A DNA stretch of 25,190 bases from a virus, in IMG/VR virus record IMGVR_UViG_3300044712_001871, positions 1-25,190 of that record. One strand, 5' to 3'. The notes beneath the pieces are model-generated. The model saw nothing but the letters and a program-made list of their open reading frames with translations. It was not told the origin of the DNA and ran no database searches. Shown here one piece after another: positions 6,400 through 13,298 of the stretch; position 1 is the first letter of the stretch, and each line of letters begins with the position of its first letter. Made by a program: the position numbers and the translations under genes.

Positions 6400-6485
6400 G
6401 CGAAACATTCTTTACTCGCGCTGGCATTGCATGCTCGCCTTTTATTAAATCCCTTTAATCCTCCCTGATGGCATGAGCCGCCACA

Positions 6486-7643
6486 ATGCGGCCCATGAGC
6501 ACATCCAAACCGATCCACATATTCAAGGCCGGCACCCATATCGCGATGAGCGGGCAGGCGATGTCGTTTTCAGAATCCGACTTGCAAGCCAGTGCCAGCG
6601 CATACGATCCAGCGTTGCACGAAGCGCCTCTTGTAGTTGGCCACCCAAAAACCGACTCCCCCGCTTATGGCTGGGTCAAAGGTCTGTCGTTCAGCGAAGT
6701 CGGATTGCAGGCCGAGCCTCATCAAGTCGATGCCGAATTTGCCGAGCTGTTCAGCGCTGGCCGCTTCAAAAAAGTTTCAGCCAGTTTTTACCCGCCCAAT
6801 TCCCCGGCCAACCCGGTGCCTGGCGTGTATTACCTGCGGCACGTCGGCTTTCTCGGCGCCCAGCCGCCTAGCATCAAGGGCCTGAAACAAGCCGAGTTCG
6901 CCGATTCCGTCGATTGCGTCACCTTTGAATTTTCGGAATACGACGACGTACAAAATGCCTCGCTGTGGCGAAGCGTACGCGAATGGATTATCGGCAAGTT
7001 TGGTCTGGAAGAAGCCGACAAGGTCGTGCCGCAATACGCCGTCCAGCAAATGGAGCAATCCGCGCAACAGGAATTACAAGAAGCCGCCGCCGAAGTCGCC
7101 GGTCAGGACACCACCATCCCCGCATTTCACGAACCCAACCCCGGAGGCACCATGAGTGTAGAAGACAAGGCCCGGCTCGCCGAGCTGGAAGCGGAAAACA
7201 TCCGCCTCAAACAACAACAGGTCGATTTTGCCGAACAGGAAAAGCGAAACAAGGCCGCCGACAACCACGCCAAAAACCTGATGTTCGCCGAAGGCCTGAT
7301 CACTGCCGGCAAACTGCTGCCGGCGCAAAAAGACCTGACCGTCAAACTGCTGAATTTAATAGGTGGCCAGGAAGAAGTGATTGAGTTCGGCGAAGGCGAT
7401 GCCAAAAAGCTGCTGCTCGATGCATTCAAAACCGATCTGCTGGGCAAACTGCCGAAACAAGTTGAGTTCGCCGAGGTATCCGGTGCCGATGCCGGTATCG
7501 ATCACGCTGTCGGCGATGCCCAGCACAAACAAAAATGGGCCAACGATGCCGCTTTGCGCGCCGAATTCGCCGAGGACGACGACTATGTCGCCTTCGCCAA
7601 GGCGTTCTCGCTCGGCCAAATCAAAACCGTAGGAGCTAAATAA
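6486..7643 (+). CDS. Mu gpI-like prohead protease / scaffold precursor
   Basis: This is a 385-residue protein of the Mu-like prophage I family, the maturation protease that processes the prohead. Typical blocks are KPIHIFKAGTH at the N-terminus, then LHEAPLVVGHPKTDSPAYGW, then a KKVSASFYPP...YLRHVGFLGAQPPSIKGL segment ending the protease domain near residue 138. The C-terminal half is helical and charged, with a coiled-coil-like stretch (ARLAELEAENIRLKQQQVDF), and would be the scaffold part. The start could be ATG 6486 or 6495; neither has a good ribosome binding site, and 6495 matches the usual family start better. The stop overlaps the next start by one base. The gene follows a stretch where packaging genes would be expected. 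Confidence 0.85.
   Translation: MRPMSTSKPIHIFKAGTHIAMSGQAMSFSESDLQASASAYDPALHEAPLVVGHPKTDSPAYGWVKGLSFSEVGLQAEPHQVDAEFAELFSAGRFKKVSASFYPPNSPANPVPGVYYLRHVGFLGAQPPSIKGLKQAEFADSVDCVTFEFSEYDDVQNASLWRSVREWIIGKFGLEEADKVVPQYAVQQMEQSAQQELQEAAAEVAGQDTTIPAFHEPNPGGTMSVEDKARLAELEAENIRLKQQQVDFAEQEKRNKAADNHAKNLMFAEGLITAGKLLPAQKDLTVKLLNLIGGQEEVIEFGEGDAKKLLLDAFKTDLLGKLPKQVEFAEVSGADAGIDHAVGDAQHKQKWANDAALRAEFAEDDDYVAFAKAFSLGQIKTVGAK
7152..7643 (+). CDS. nested in-frame scaffold protein (Mu gpZ-like)
   Basis: An internal ATG at 7152, in the same frame as the protease gene, is preceded by a strong ribosome binding site (ccggaggcacc). It would give a 163-residue product starting MSVEDKARLAELEAENIRLK, the scaffold half without the protease domain. 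In Mu, gene Z is translated from within gene I in the same way, giving a separate scaffold protein. The 20 or so residues before this ATG are Pro/Thr-rich (TTIPAFHEPNPGG), consistent with a linker between the two domains. The strength of the internal site contrasts with the poor one for the full-length protein. Separate translation is inferred. Confidence 0.6.
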   Translation: MSVEDKARLAELEAENIRLKQQQVDFAEQEKRNKAADNHAKNLMFAEGLITAGKLLPAQKDLTVKLLNLIGGQEEVIEFGEGDAKKLLLDAFKTDLLGKLPKQVEFAEVSGADAGIDHAVGDAQHKQKWANDAALRAEFAEDDDYVAFAKAFSLGQIKTVGAK

Positions 7644-8407
7644 TGACGACCCTGGCTATCAACAAACCGCGCGCTTATGAATTGGGCGAGCGCAATCATT
7701 TGCCGGTCATCGCGTCCGACATCATTTACGAAGGCGCGGCGGTTGGTGTAGTTGCCGCCAGCGGCCATGTTAGGCCGTTAGTGGCTGGCGATAATTTCGC
7801 CGGCTTCGCCGTATCGAAAGCGGATAACGCCTCCGGTTCGGCAGCGGCCATTAATGTCGAATTACTCGACTGCGGCGAAATCAAACTCGCGGTTTCCGGC
7901 GCGGTGATTACCGACATCGGTCAGCCGGTCTATGCCACCGACGACGATACGTTCGTGTTCAATCCGGTCGGTGCTTCCTTCATCGGTTTTGTGAAACATT
8001 TCGTTTCGGCCGGCGTGGTGGTGGTCGAGTTCGACGCCGACGCCTTTGTCGATCCGTACGGCGATTACAGCAAACGGGAAACCATCTCGGCCGATAAAAC
8101 CCTGGACATCGAGGATAACGGCAAGGTGTTTTTCGTCGATACCGACGCCAAAATCATCACGCTGCCCGCCGTGGCCACGCCGGTTAACTGCCGCATCGTC
8201 AATATCGGCGCATTCGGCACCGTGGCCGTCAATGTGTCGCCGCAGGCCGCGGACAAAATTCAAGGTCCGGATTTGCCCGGCACCGACGATCACGACCTGG
8301 TCAATACCAAGGCCACGGCAAGGCGCGGCGATTTTATCGAGTTACGCACTGGCGACGCTAATGGGCCAATCGTTTCAAAACTTCGCGGCACCTGGGCTAC
8401 CGCATAA
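7643..8407 (+). CDS. capsid decoration-like protein (DUF2190-type N-terminus)
   Basis: This is a 254-residue protein with ATG 7643 overlapping the protease stop and a ggag element about 10 bases upstream. Residues ~1-130 fit the small phage capsid-associated family often called DUF2190 or head decoration: ELGERNHLPVIASDIIYEGA, then HVRPLVAGDNFAGFAVSKAD, then IGQPVYATDDDTFVFNP. Residues ~145-254 form a second beta-rich domain (ADKTLDIEDNGKVFFVDT, then RIVNIGAFGTVAVNVSPQ, then RGDFIELRTGD) of a kind that recurs in virion and tail proteins. Lying between protease and major capsid it most likely stabilises or decorates the capsid. There are no membrane segments. Confidence 0.75.
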   Translation: MTTLAINKPRAYELGERNHLPVIASDIIYEGAAVGVVAASGHVRPLVAGDNFAGFAVSKADNASGSAAAINVELLDCGEIKLAVSGAVITDIGQPVYATDDDTFVFNPVGASFIGFVKHFVSAGVVVVEFDADAFVDPYGDYSKRETISADKTLDIEDNGKVFFVDTDAKIITLPAVATPVNCRIVNIGAFGTVAVNVSPQAADKIQGPDLPGTDDHDLVNTKATARRGDFIELRTGDANGPIVSKLRGTWATA

Positions 8408-8422
8408 CTTTAGGGGATAACA

Positions 8423-9367
8423 ATGGATTCAAATTTAATCAGTAGCCGCGCCGTTGTCGGCATGTATTACGCCGCGCTGGAACAAGGCGCCGTGCCATGG
8501 CTGGACCCGATTTCCAATTATTTCACCAGCGATCAGCCGGAAGAGATTTACGCCATGCTGGGCCAGGTGCCGATGCTGCGCGAATGGATCGGCGGCCGCC
8601 ATGCTAAAGGGCTATCCGATGCTCAGTTCTCAATCAAAAACCGCCATTTCGAGGCAACCATCGAGTTTTTGATTAAAGACATGCGCCGCGACAAAACCGG
8701 CCAGATTCGCGCTCGGATCAACGAATTCGCCCAACGCGGTTCGGCGCATTTCGCCTCGTTGATTTCCAGCCTGATCGTCAACGGCGCATCGGCGTTGTGT
8801 TACGACGGCCAGTATTTTTTCGATACCGATCATGCCGAAGGTGATAGCGGCTCGCAATCCAACAGCATTACCACCGACATTTCCGCTCTGCCAGCTGCGG
8901 TTCATGGTTCTGCCACGGCGCCGAGTCCGGAGGAAATGCAGCAAGCCATCCTGGCCAGTATTTCCAAAATGTTTACCTACGTCGATGACCAAGGCGAGCC
9001 GATTAACGAAACCGCCAGCCAGTTTTTAGTGATGGTGCCGGTGGGGCTATCAGAAGTTACCCGTTCGGCATTGAGCACGGCGCGGGTGGCCGGCACCAGT
9101 ACCTTCAGCATGGACGGTTTTAGTATCCAGGCCGCCGTTAATCCACGGCTGACATCGGCCGGCTGGACAGATAAATTCGCCACATTCCGCACCGACGGCA
9201 GCATCAAGCCGCTAATTCGTCAGGAAGAAACCAAACCGGCGCTGAAAGTGAAGGATGAAAACAGCGAATACGCGTTCGACAACGACGCGGTGCAATTCGG
9301 CATCGATACCTGGCGCAACGCGGGCTATGGCCGCTGGCAGGGCGCGGTTTTGAATCAACTGGTTTAG
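8423..9367 (+). CDS. major capsid protein, Mu gpT family
   Basis: This is a 314-residue protein with a strong ribosome binding site (aggggataac) before ATG 8423. It fits the Mu-like major head subunit gpT family: an N-terminal region with PWLDPISNYFTSDQPEEIYA and LGQVPMLREWIGGR, then NRHFEATIEFLIKDMRRDKT in the region equivalent to the HK97-fold E-loop, YFFDTDHAEGDSGSQSN in the middle, and a C-terminal ENSEYAFDNDAVQFGIDTWR block. The length of about 310 is normal for the family. It would build the icosahedral head using the scaffold and protease encoded just upstream. No damage is visible. Confidence 0.93.
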   Translation: MDSNLISSRAVVGMYYAALEQGAVPWLDPISNYFTSDQPEEIYAMLGQVPMLREWIGGRHAKGLSDAQFSIKNRHFEATIEFLIKDMRRDKTGQIRARINEFAQRGSAHFASLISSLIVNGASALCYDGQYFFDTDHAEGDSGSQSNSITTDISALPAAVHGSATAPSPEEMQQAILASISKMFTYVDDQGEPINETASQFLVMVPVGLSEVTRSALSTARVAGTSTFSMDGFSIQAAVNPRLTSAGWTDKFATFRTDGSIKPLIRQEETKPALKVKDENSEYAFDNDAVQFGIDTWRNAGYGRWQGAVLNQLV

Positions 9368-9375
9368 GACTGACG

Positions 9376-9987
9376 ATGAAATTTTATAAAACCATTTTGC
9401 CGGTGACGTTTGCCGCCGGCACCGAGCTGGCCCTTGATGACAGGCAGGTATCATCCCGGTCGCATTTGCTGACCGAGATCGACGATGGCTTGTATAGAGC
9501 CGAGCAGCAAGTCACGTTTAAAGCGGGGGAAATTGTTGGTCTGGAAGCGGCGCCGAATAAAGGCGAGTTGGGGCTGGTTGAGATTTTGGATGATCAACAG
9601 TTGGGCGATGATGAGTCGGATGATGACGAATCTGATGGTGATTTGTCGGGTGGCGATGAGTCCAACCAGGATGGCGAAAAGAATGAAAACGAGTCTGGTG
9701 GTGATTTGTCGGGTGGCGATGAGTCCAACCAGGATGGCGAAAAGAATGAAAACGAGTCTGGTGGTGATTTGTCGGATGGCGATGAGTCCAACCAGGATGG
9801 CGAAAAGGATGAAAACGAGTCTGGTGGTGATTTGTCGGGTGGCGATGAGTCCAACCAGGATGGCGAAAAGGATGAAAACGAGTCTGGTGGTGATTTGTCG
9901 GGTGGCGATGAGCCCACCCAGGCCGGAGAATCCGCCAATTCGGAACAAGCTGCAACTGTCAGAAACCCCAGAAAACCGCGTAAATGA
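9376..9987 (+). CDS. acidic repeat-containing head protein (gp35-like position)
   Basis: This is a 203-residue protein. Residues 1-70 form a compact beta-rich domain (KFYKTILPVTFAAGTELALD, then VTFKAGEIVGLE) like the short proteins next to gpT in Mu-like phages. From about 77 it turns strongly acidic (DDESDDDESDGD) and then has five 21-residue repeats of the type ESGGDLSGGDESNQDGEKNEN, the last one degenerate. The C-terminus is basic (RNPRKPRK). The repeat region would be disordered and highly negative, which could suit surface exposure or electrostatic contacts, but no function is known. The repeat copy number is likely variable. The stop overlaps the DUF1320 gene by four bases. Confidence 0.75.
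   Translation: MKFYKTILPVTFAAGTELALDDRQVSSRSHLLTEIDDGLYRAEQQVTFKAGEIVGLEAAPNKGELGLVEILDDQQLGDDESDDDESDGDLSGGDESNQDGEKNENESGGDLSGGDESNQDGEKNENESGGDLSDGDESNQDGEKDENESGGDLSGGDESNQDGEKDENESGGDLSGGDEPTQAGESANSEQAATVRNPRKPRK
9628..9942 (+). repeat. five tandem 63-bp repeats within the acidic protein gene
   Basis: Units start at 9628, 9691, 9754, 9817 and 9880. Units 1-4 are almost identical at the DNA level (gatttgtcgggtggcgatga and accaggatggcgaaaa recur); unit 5 starts like the others and diverges in its second half. The 63-bp period keeps the frame, so unit gain or loss would change only the length of the acidic tail. It is a coding minisatellite, not a CRISPR array, because the copies adjoin without spacers. 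Confidence 0.95.
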
Positions 9988-10406
9988 ATTATTGCAGCAC
10001 GCAAAATCTCATCGATCTGCCCAGCGGTGAGCAGGAGCTGATTCAGCTCACCGACCGCGACAACCTGGGCGTCATCAACGAGGCTGTTTTGGCTAAAGCC
10101 ATCGCCGATGCCGGCGCGGAAATGAACGGCTATTTAACCCGCTATAAATTGCCGCTTACCCACGTGCCGGAGAATTTTGTCCGCCTCGCCTGCGATATTA
10201 CGCTGTATCACCTGTATCGCGGGCGAATGTTGGATGAAGTGGAACGGCGTTACAACGCGGCGATTAAATATCTTGAGCAGATCGCCGCCGGAAAAATCAC
10301 GCTGGCCGCCGATGTGGTTGGCATTGCTCAGGATTTGAGCAATGACGATGTGGCGTTTGCCGCGACTGAAACGGTATTTAGCCCAGGCCTTTTGGAAAAT
10401 TTTTAA
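9984..10406 (+). CDS. DUF1320 family head-tail connector protein (Mu gp36-like)
   Basis: This is a 140-residue protein of the DUF1320 family, the Mu gp36-type protein of the head-tail interface. Typical blocks are MNYCSTQNLIDLPSGEQELI, then EAVLAKAIADAGAEMNGYLT, then VRLACDITLYHLYRGRMLDE and RRYNAAIKYLEQIAAGKITL. The family has a helical fold resembling other adaptor proteins of long-tailed phages. ATG 9984 overlaps the end of the acidic-protein gene. In Mu-like phages this gene is normally followed by the tail terminator gene. Here about 2.9 kb of fibre-like and repeat-protein genes come between them. Confidence 0.88.
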   Translation: MNYCSTQNLIDLPSGEQELIQLTDRDNLGVINEAVLAKAIADAGAEMNGYLTRYKLPLTHVPENFVRLACDITLYHLYRGRMLDEVERRYNAAIKYLEQIAAGKITLAADVVGIAQDLSNDDVAFAATETVFSPGLLENF

Positions 10407-10423
10407 CAACAACCGAGAAAATT

Positions 10424-10873
10424 ATGATTTTAAAAAAATGTGCATTCGCTTTAATCGCCATCGGATCATTGTTGATCGGCATTGCCCCCGCAACGGCATT
10501 TACCTACGCCGCCGCTACCAAAACTGCCCGGATGACGGCGGTACGTGACCAGGTTGATTTGGGGGCGGGCGCCGGCAAGCTGGAGATTGGCAGCGCCGGT
10601 TTTGCCACGACTTGCGTCACAGTTACGTTAAACGATCCATCGGGCGCCGTATCGGGTAGCGTGTTGACATTATCGGGGTTTCCCAAAACCGTGGCAGCGT
10701 CCGCCACTTGCACCGCCGCCGAGGCCAGAATCCGCGATAGCAATAACACCGATGTGGTTACCGGCATGACGGTCGGCACCTCCGGGACAAATATCATCCT
10801 GGACAATCTCAGTATCAACAGCGGCCAGAACGTAACCATCAACGCCTCGCCAACGATCACGCACGCGCCGTAA
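10424..10873 (+). CDS. phage structural-type domain with an N-terminal signal peptide
   Basis: This is a 149-residue protein. Residues 1-25 are a classic Sec signal peptide: basic MILKK, hydrophobic core AFALIAIGSLLIGI, and an ATA cleavage site before F26. The mature part (TYAAATKTARMTAVRDQVDL, then GKLEIGSAGF, VTLNDPSGAVSG, RIRDSNNTDVVTG, VTINASPTITHA) matches a beta-rich domain I know as a cytoplasmically made phage structural or fibre-associated protein, normally starting near the TARM.AV region without a signal. Two cysteines, C64 and C96, could form a disulfide in the periplasm. It sits between connector genes. The function is unknown: it may be an exported decoration-like protein or a lysogenic surface factor. 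Export is inferred. Confidence 0.7.
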   Translation: MILKKCAFALIAIGSLLIGIAPATAFTYAAATKTARMTAVRDQVDLGAGAGKLEIGSAGFATTCVTVTLNDPSGAVSGSVLTLSGFPKTVAASATCTAAEARIRDSNNTDVVTGMTVGTSGTNIILDNLSINSGQNVTINASPTITHAP

Positions 10874-10882
10874 AACGAACCC

Positions 10883-11653
10883 ATGAAACACGCTGATTTT
10901 GTCGATGTAACGGCGGCGAACAAGCCCAATGCGGCGACGGCATTTCAGATGCCAGCGTCTGGCGTTGCGCCGAATAGGACGCCGGGCGAAGCGGGATACG
11001 CAAACAACGACACGATGCCCTACTCAGCATTCAGCTCGGCTGGTTTTGAAACGGGCATTGGTACGTATACAACCGGTACACCGAACACTGTTGTTCGCAC
11101 CACGATTCTGTCATCCAGCAACTCAGGCAGCGCAGTCGATTTCAGCGGTGGCGGTGATGTAAATTTCAGCGTTCAGCCAATCGCAAAACTCGTTGAGCTA
11201 TTGATGCGCCCAGGCGTTGTCATTGTTCGAAACGACGGCTCGGCAACACAATCCATTGCTGCATCGACATTTACAAAAATAACCACCGCATTAGCTACAG
11301 AGACGAAAGATCAGCAGGGCTGGTGGGACCATGCAAACTCAAAATTTTTGCCCAACAAATCTGGCTCTTATTTGATTATTGCCGGCATGCAAATAGCGTT
11401 GGCCGATCAATCATCAGCTATTGTTTTGGTTAGATTAAATGGCTCTGACTATGCGCATTTAGCGCGAGGCTGGATGAGCGCAGCATCTGGCACTCCGAAC
11501 GCCGGCGTTTCCGGTTCGACTATCGTTTTGTTAAATGGCACAACGGACTACGTTGAGATGTTTGCGTATCAGAATGATACCGTTGCGCGATCGACAATAG
11601 CCGGAGCAGAGCGTCTATTTTTCATGGCTGTAAGAGTTGGGGATTACGAATGA
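10883..11653 (+). CDS. fibre protein with C-terminal C1q/TNF-like domain
   Basis: This is a 256-residue protein. Residues ~45-110 carry a phage tail-protein pattern (GIGTYTTGTPNTVVRTTILS, then SSNSGSAVDFSGGGDVNFSV) common near fibre N-termini. Residues ~120-256 look like a C1q/TNF-type jelly roll: a 'QSIAASTFTKITTA' strand, GWWDHANSKFLPNKSGSYLI, then strands leading to VEMFAYQNDTVARSTIAG and RLFFMAVRVG. Such trimeric domains act as receptor-binding or fibre tips. Its place beside the DUF1320 connector gene is unusual; fibre genes normally close the tail operon. Codon use from about 11.2 kb is more AT-rich than in the capsid genes. The stop overlaps the next gene. Confidence 0.7.
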   Translation: MKHADFVDVTAANKPNAATAFQMPASGVAPNRTPGEAGYANNDTMPYSAFSSAGFETGIGTYTTGTPNTVVRTTILSSSNSGSAVDFSGGGDVNFSVQPIAKLVELLMRPGVVIVRNDGSATQSIAASTFTKITTALATETKDQQGWWDHANSKFLPNKSGSYLIIAGMQIALADQSSAIVLVRLNGSDYAHLARGWMSAASGTPNAGVSGSTIVLLNGTTDYVEMFAYQNDTVARSTIAGAERLFFMAVRVGDYE

Positions 11654-12153
11654 GTTTAGCGGTACAACTTCTTGCAATTTATCCAGACCTTGATCTATTC
11701 GAAACAGTTCAGATTGTTGACGAGGGCAGTGGGCCGTATATAGCGGTGTGGTTAGATCCCCGGCCGCAGCCTACGCCGGATGAATTGTCAGCGGCAACTG
11801 TGCTGGCAATGAGGTCTAAAAGATTTTTGGAATTAAAACTGGCGTGTAAAACCGAAATTGAATCAGGGTTTTACTCGTCCGCGCTTGGAACGCAGCACAA
11901 ATACGACTCCGCTTTGCCGCAAGATCAAATCAATCTAACCGGCGCAAAACTGGCCGGCGTAGATATGGAGTTTACCTGCACCGACGAATTTGGTGTGAAA
12001 TGGCAAAGGCCTCACACCGCTGCGCAAATCTCAACTGTTTATGCGGACGGCATGCTACACATTCAGGCCGCAAAATCGACGCTATATGCAAAGCTGTCGC
12101 AACTAAATGCGGCGGCCGATATTGACGCGGTTAACGCAGTAACCTGGCAATGA
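11650..12153 (+). CDS. DUF4376-type fibre-associated protein
   Basis: This is a 167-residue protein whose ATG overlaps the C1q-like gene's stop. From residue ~50 it matches the DUF4376 pattern: RSKRFLELKLACKTEIESGF, then SALGTQHKYDSALPQDQINL, then a C-terminal WQRPHTAAQISTVYADGMLH. DUF4376 proteins are usually found next to tail-fibre genes and are thought to act as part of the fibre or as an assembly partner. The N-terminal 45 residues (AIYPDLDLFETVQIVDEGSG) are typical of companions of this family. The pairing with the upstream C1q-like gene supports a fibre plus accessory-protein unit. Confidence 0.75.
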   Translation: MSLAVQLLAIYPDLDLFETVQIVDEGSGPYIAVWLDPRPQPTPDELSAATVLAMRSKRFLELKLACKTEIESGFYSSALGTQHKYDSALPQDQINLTGAKLAGVDMEFTCTDEFGVKWQRPHTAAQISTVYADGMLHIQAAKSTLYAKLSQLNAAADIDAVNAVTWQ

Positions 12154-12926
12154 GCTACGGTTTCGGCGCCTACGGCAAGCATGCCTATGGGACTATCCCA
12201 AGCCCCGCCGGCATCACCGGTTCATTGTCGATCACTGAATCCGGCAATGATTCAGCGGCCATTGCCGGCGGCGTCGAGATTGCTGCACAACTGGCCGTTA
12301 CCGAATCCGGATCTGATAGCGCGGCTATCGCCGGTGGTGCTGAAGTATCGGCGACATTAAGCGCTACCGAAACCGGCGCCGACTCGGTCGATGCCAGCGG
12401 GTCAATTGCAATTTCTGCTGATCTGGCGGCTGTCGAATCCGGGTCTGACGAGGCAAGCATTGGCGGTATTGTCAATATTGCCGGTCAGCTTGACGCGACG
12501 GAGTCGGGCAGCGATACCGTAGCGATCGATGCGGCCGCTACGATCACCGGCGATCTATCCGCTGTTGAAACCGCAACCGACAGTGTCGATATTACCGGCA
12601 GCGTGGACGATGGGGTGATCAGCGGCAACCTGGATGCCGTTGAAACAGGCAGCGATAGCGTTGAAGCGCAAGGCGTTGTCGAGGTAGTTGCCGGCCTGGC
12701 GGCTACTGAAAATGGCTCTGATACTGTTGAAGTCGATGGCGAGGTGGCTATTTCCGGCGATCTCAGCAGCGAGGAAACGGGCGTGGATTCTGTGCTGGCC
12801 AGCGGCTCTATATTCGTCGCCGCCAGGCCTTTGCGGTTTACAACCCAGGTCAGTTTAGCAACTGAAATCGGCACGGTTGTGATGCCGCGTTATCGAATCT
12901 CTACCGAGGCCGTTCGTGTCAATTAA
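12150..12926 (+). CDS. repetitive virion protein with nine 'TESGSD' repeats
   Basis: This is a 258-residue protein. It starts MSYGFGAYGKHAYGT, a short Tyr/Gly motif found at the N-termini of several phage structural proteins, and continues with nine repeats of about 22 residues. Each is built like 'xLxATESGSDSxxIxGxxxI', predicting short alternating beta-strands with an acidic turn, like a beta-solenoid or linear fibre. The last 35 residues (RFTTQVSLATEIGTVVMPRY) are not repetitive. Repeats of the 'ATESGSDT' kind occur in many phage proteins of unknown function. It probably forms a fibrous or spacer structure on the virion. It overlaps both neighbours. Confidence 0.7.
   Translation: MSYGFGAYGKHAYGTIPSPAGITGSLSITESGNDSAAIAGGVEIAAQLAVTESGSDSAAIAGGAEVSATLSATETGADSVDASGSIAISADLAAVESGSDEASIGGIVNIAGQLDATESGSDTVAIDAAATITGDLSAVETATDSVDITGSVDDGVISGNLDAVETGSDSVEAQGVVEVVAGLAATENGSDTVEVDGEVAISGDLSSEETGVDSVLASGSIFVAARPLRFTTQVSLATEIGTVVMPRYRISTEAVRVN
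12213..12818 (+). repeat. nine degenerate ~66-bp protein-coding repeats (TESGSD type)
   Basis: The encoded copies are TESGNDS, TESGSDS, TETGADS, VESGSDE, TESGSDT, VETATDS, VETGSDS, TENGSDT and EETGVDS, spaced about 22 residues apart; the sixth unit is slightly longer. The DNA copies have diverged much more than the 63-bp repeats at 9628-9942, so these are old and conserved mainly in protein sequence. Confidence 0.9.
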
Positions 12927-13218
12927 TCCATTCATCATCGGCGCCACTGTTAAAGTGACCGCCAGTATCGTCGATCCGGCAACAAACTTGCCGGCCGATC
13001 CCGGCGGCTTACTGCTGAAGGTTCGCTCTCCGGATAAAACGCTGCTGACATACAGTTACGGTGCCGATCCGGACATTGTTAAAGACAGCACCGGCAATTA
13101 CCACGCCGATCTGCTGCTGGATAAAGCTGGCGTTTGGCACTGGCGCTGGGAAGCCGGCGGCGCGCATACCGGCGTCGCCGAAGGTACGTTAACCGCCAAA
13201 GCCAGTCTGGTTTTATAA
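12916..13218 (+). CDS. small Ig-like virion protein
   Basis: This is a 100-residue protein starting at GTG 12916 and overlapping the repeat-protein gene by 11 bases. The sequence is a single beta-sandwich-like domain: IGATVKVTASIVDPATNLPA, then GGLLLKVRSPDKTLLTYSYG, then DSTGNYHADLLLDKAGVWHW and the final strand GVAEGTLTAKA. This resembles Ig-like domain proteins encoded in phage structural operons, which often decorate capsids or tails. It is probably a decoration protein. An 80-bp gap follows (13219-13298) with a C-rich hairpin (ctccg...cggag, 13264-13281) but no T-run and no other gene. Confidence 0.7.
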   Translation: MSINPFIIGATVKVTASIVDPATNLPADPGGLLLKVRSPDKTLLTYSYGADPDIVKDSTGNYHADLLLDKAGVWHWRWEAGGAHTGVAEGTLTAKASLVL

Positions 13219-13298
13219 AAACTTCGCCTTACCTCTTTCATGGCTCATCTTAAAGGGCTTTAACTCCGAGCCCCCCCGGAGATCATTAAACTGCCGGC

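Noticed and set aside
6100-6427. Minus-strand ORFs over the 79-aa gene and the palindrome
   Set aside because: Their N-terminal parts are translations of the palindromic repeat, they have no family resemblance, and the + strand Cys4 gene has a good ribosome binding site.
9628-9942. Regular repeats suggesting a CRISPR array
   Set aside because: Units adjoin each other without unique spacers and encode protein in frame.
9451-10004. Long minus-strand ORFs (136-165 codons) across the 63-bp repeat region
   Set aside because: They result from the 63-bp period keeping every frame open; the products are low-complexity repeats, and the + strand gene has the normal position, start and domain.
13264-13281. 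ctccg/cggag hairpin with a C-run as a terminator between the Ig-like and tail terminator genes
   Set aside because: Five-base stem, no T-run, and a tail operon is expected to be transcribed through it.
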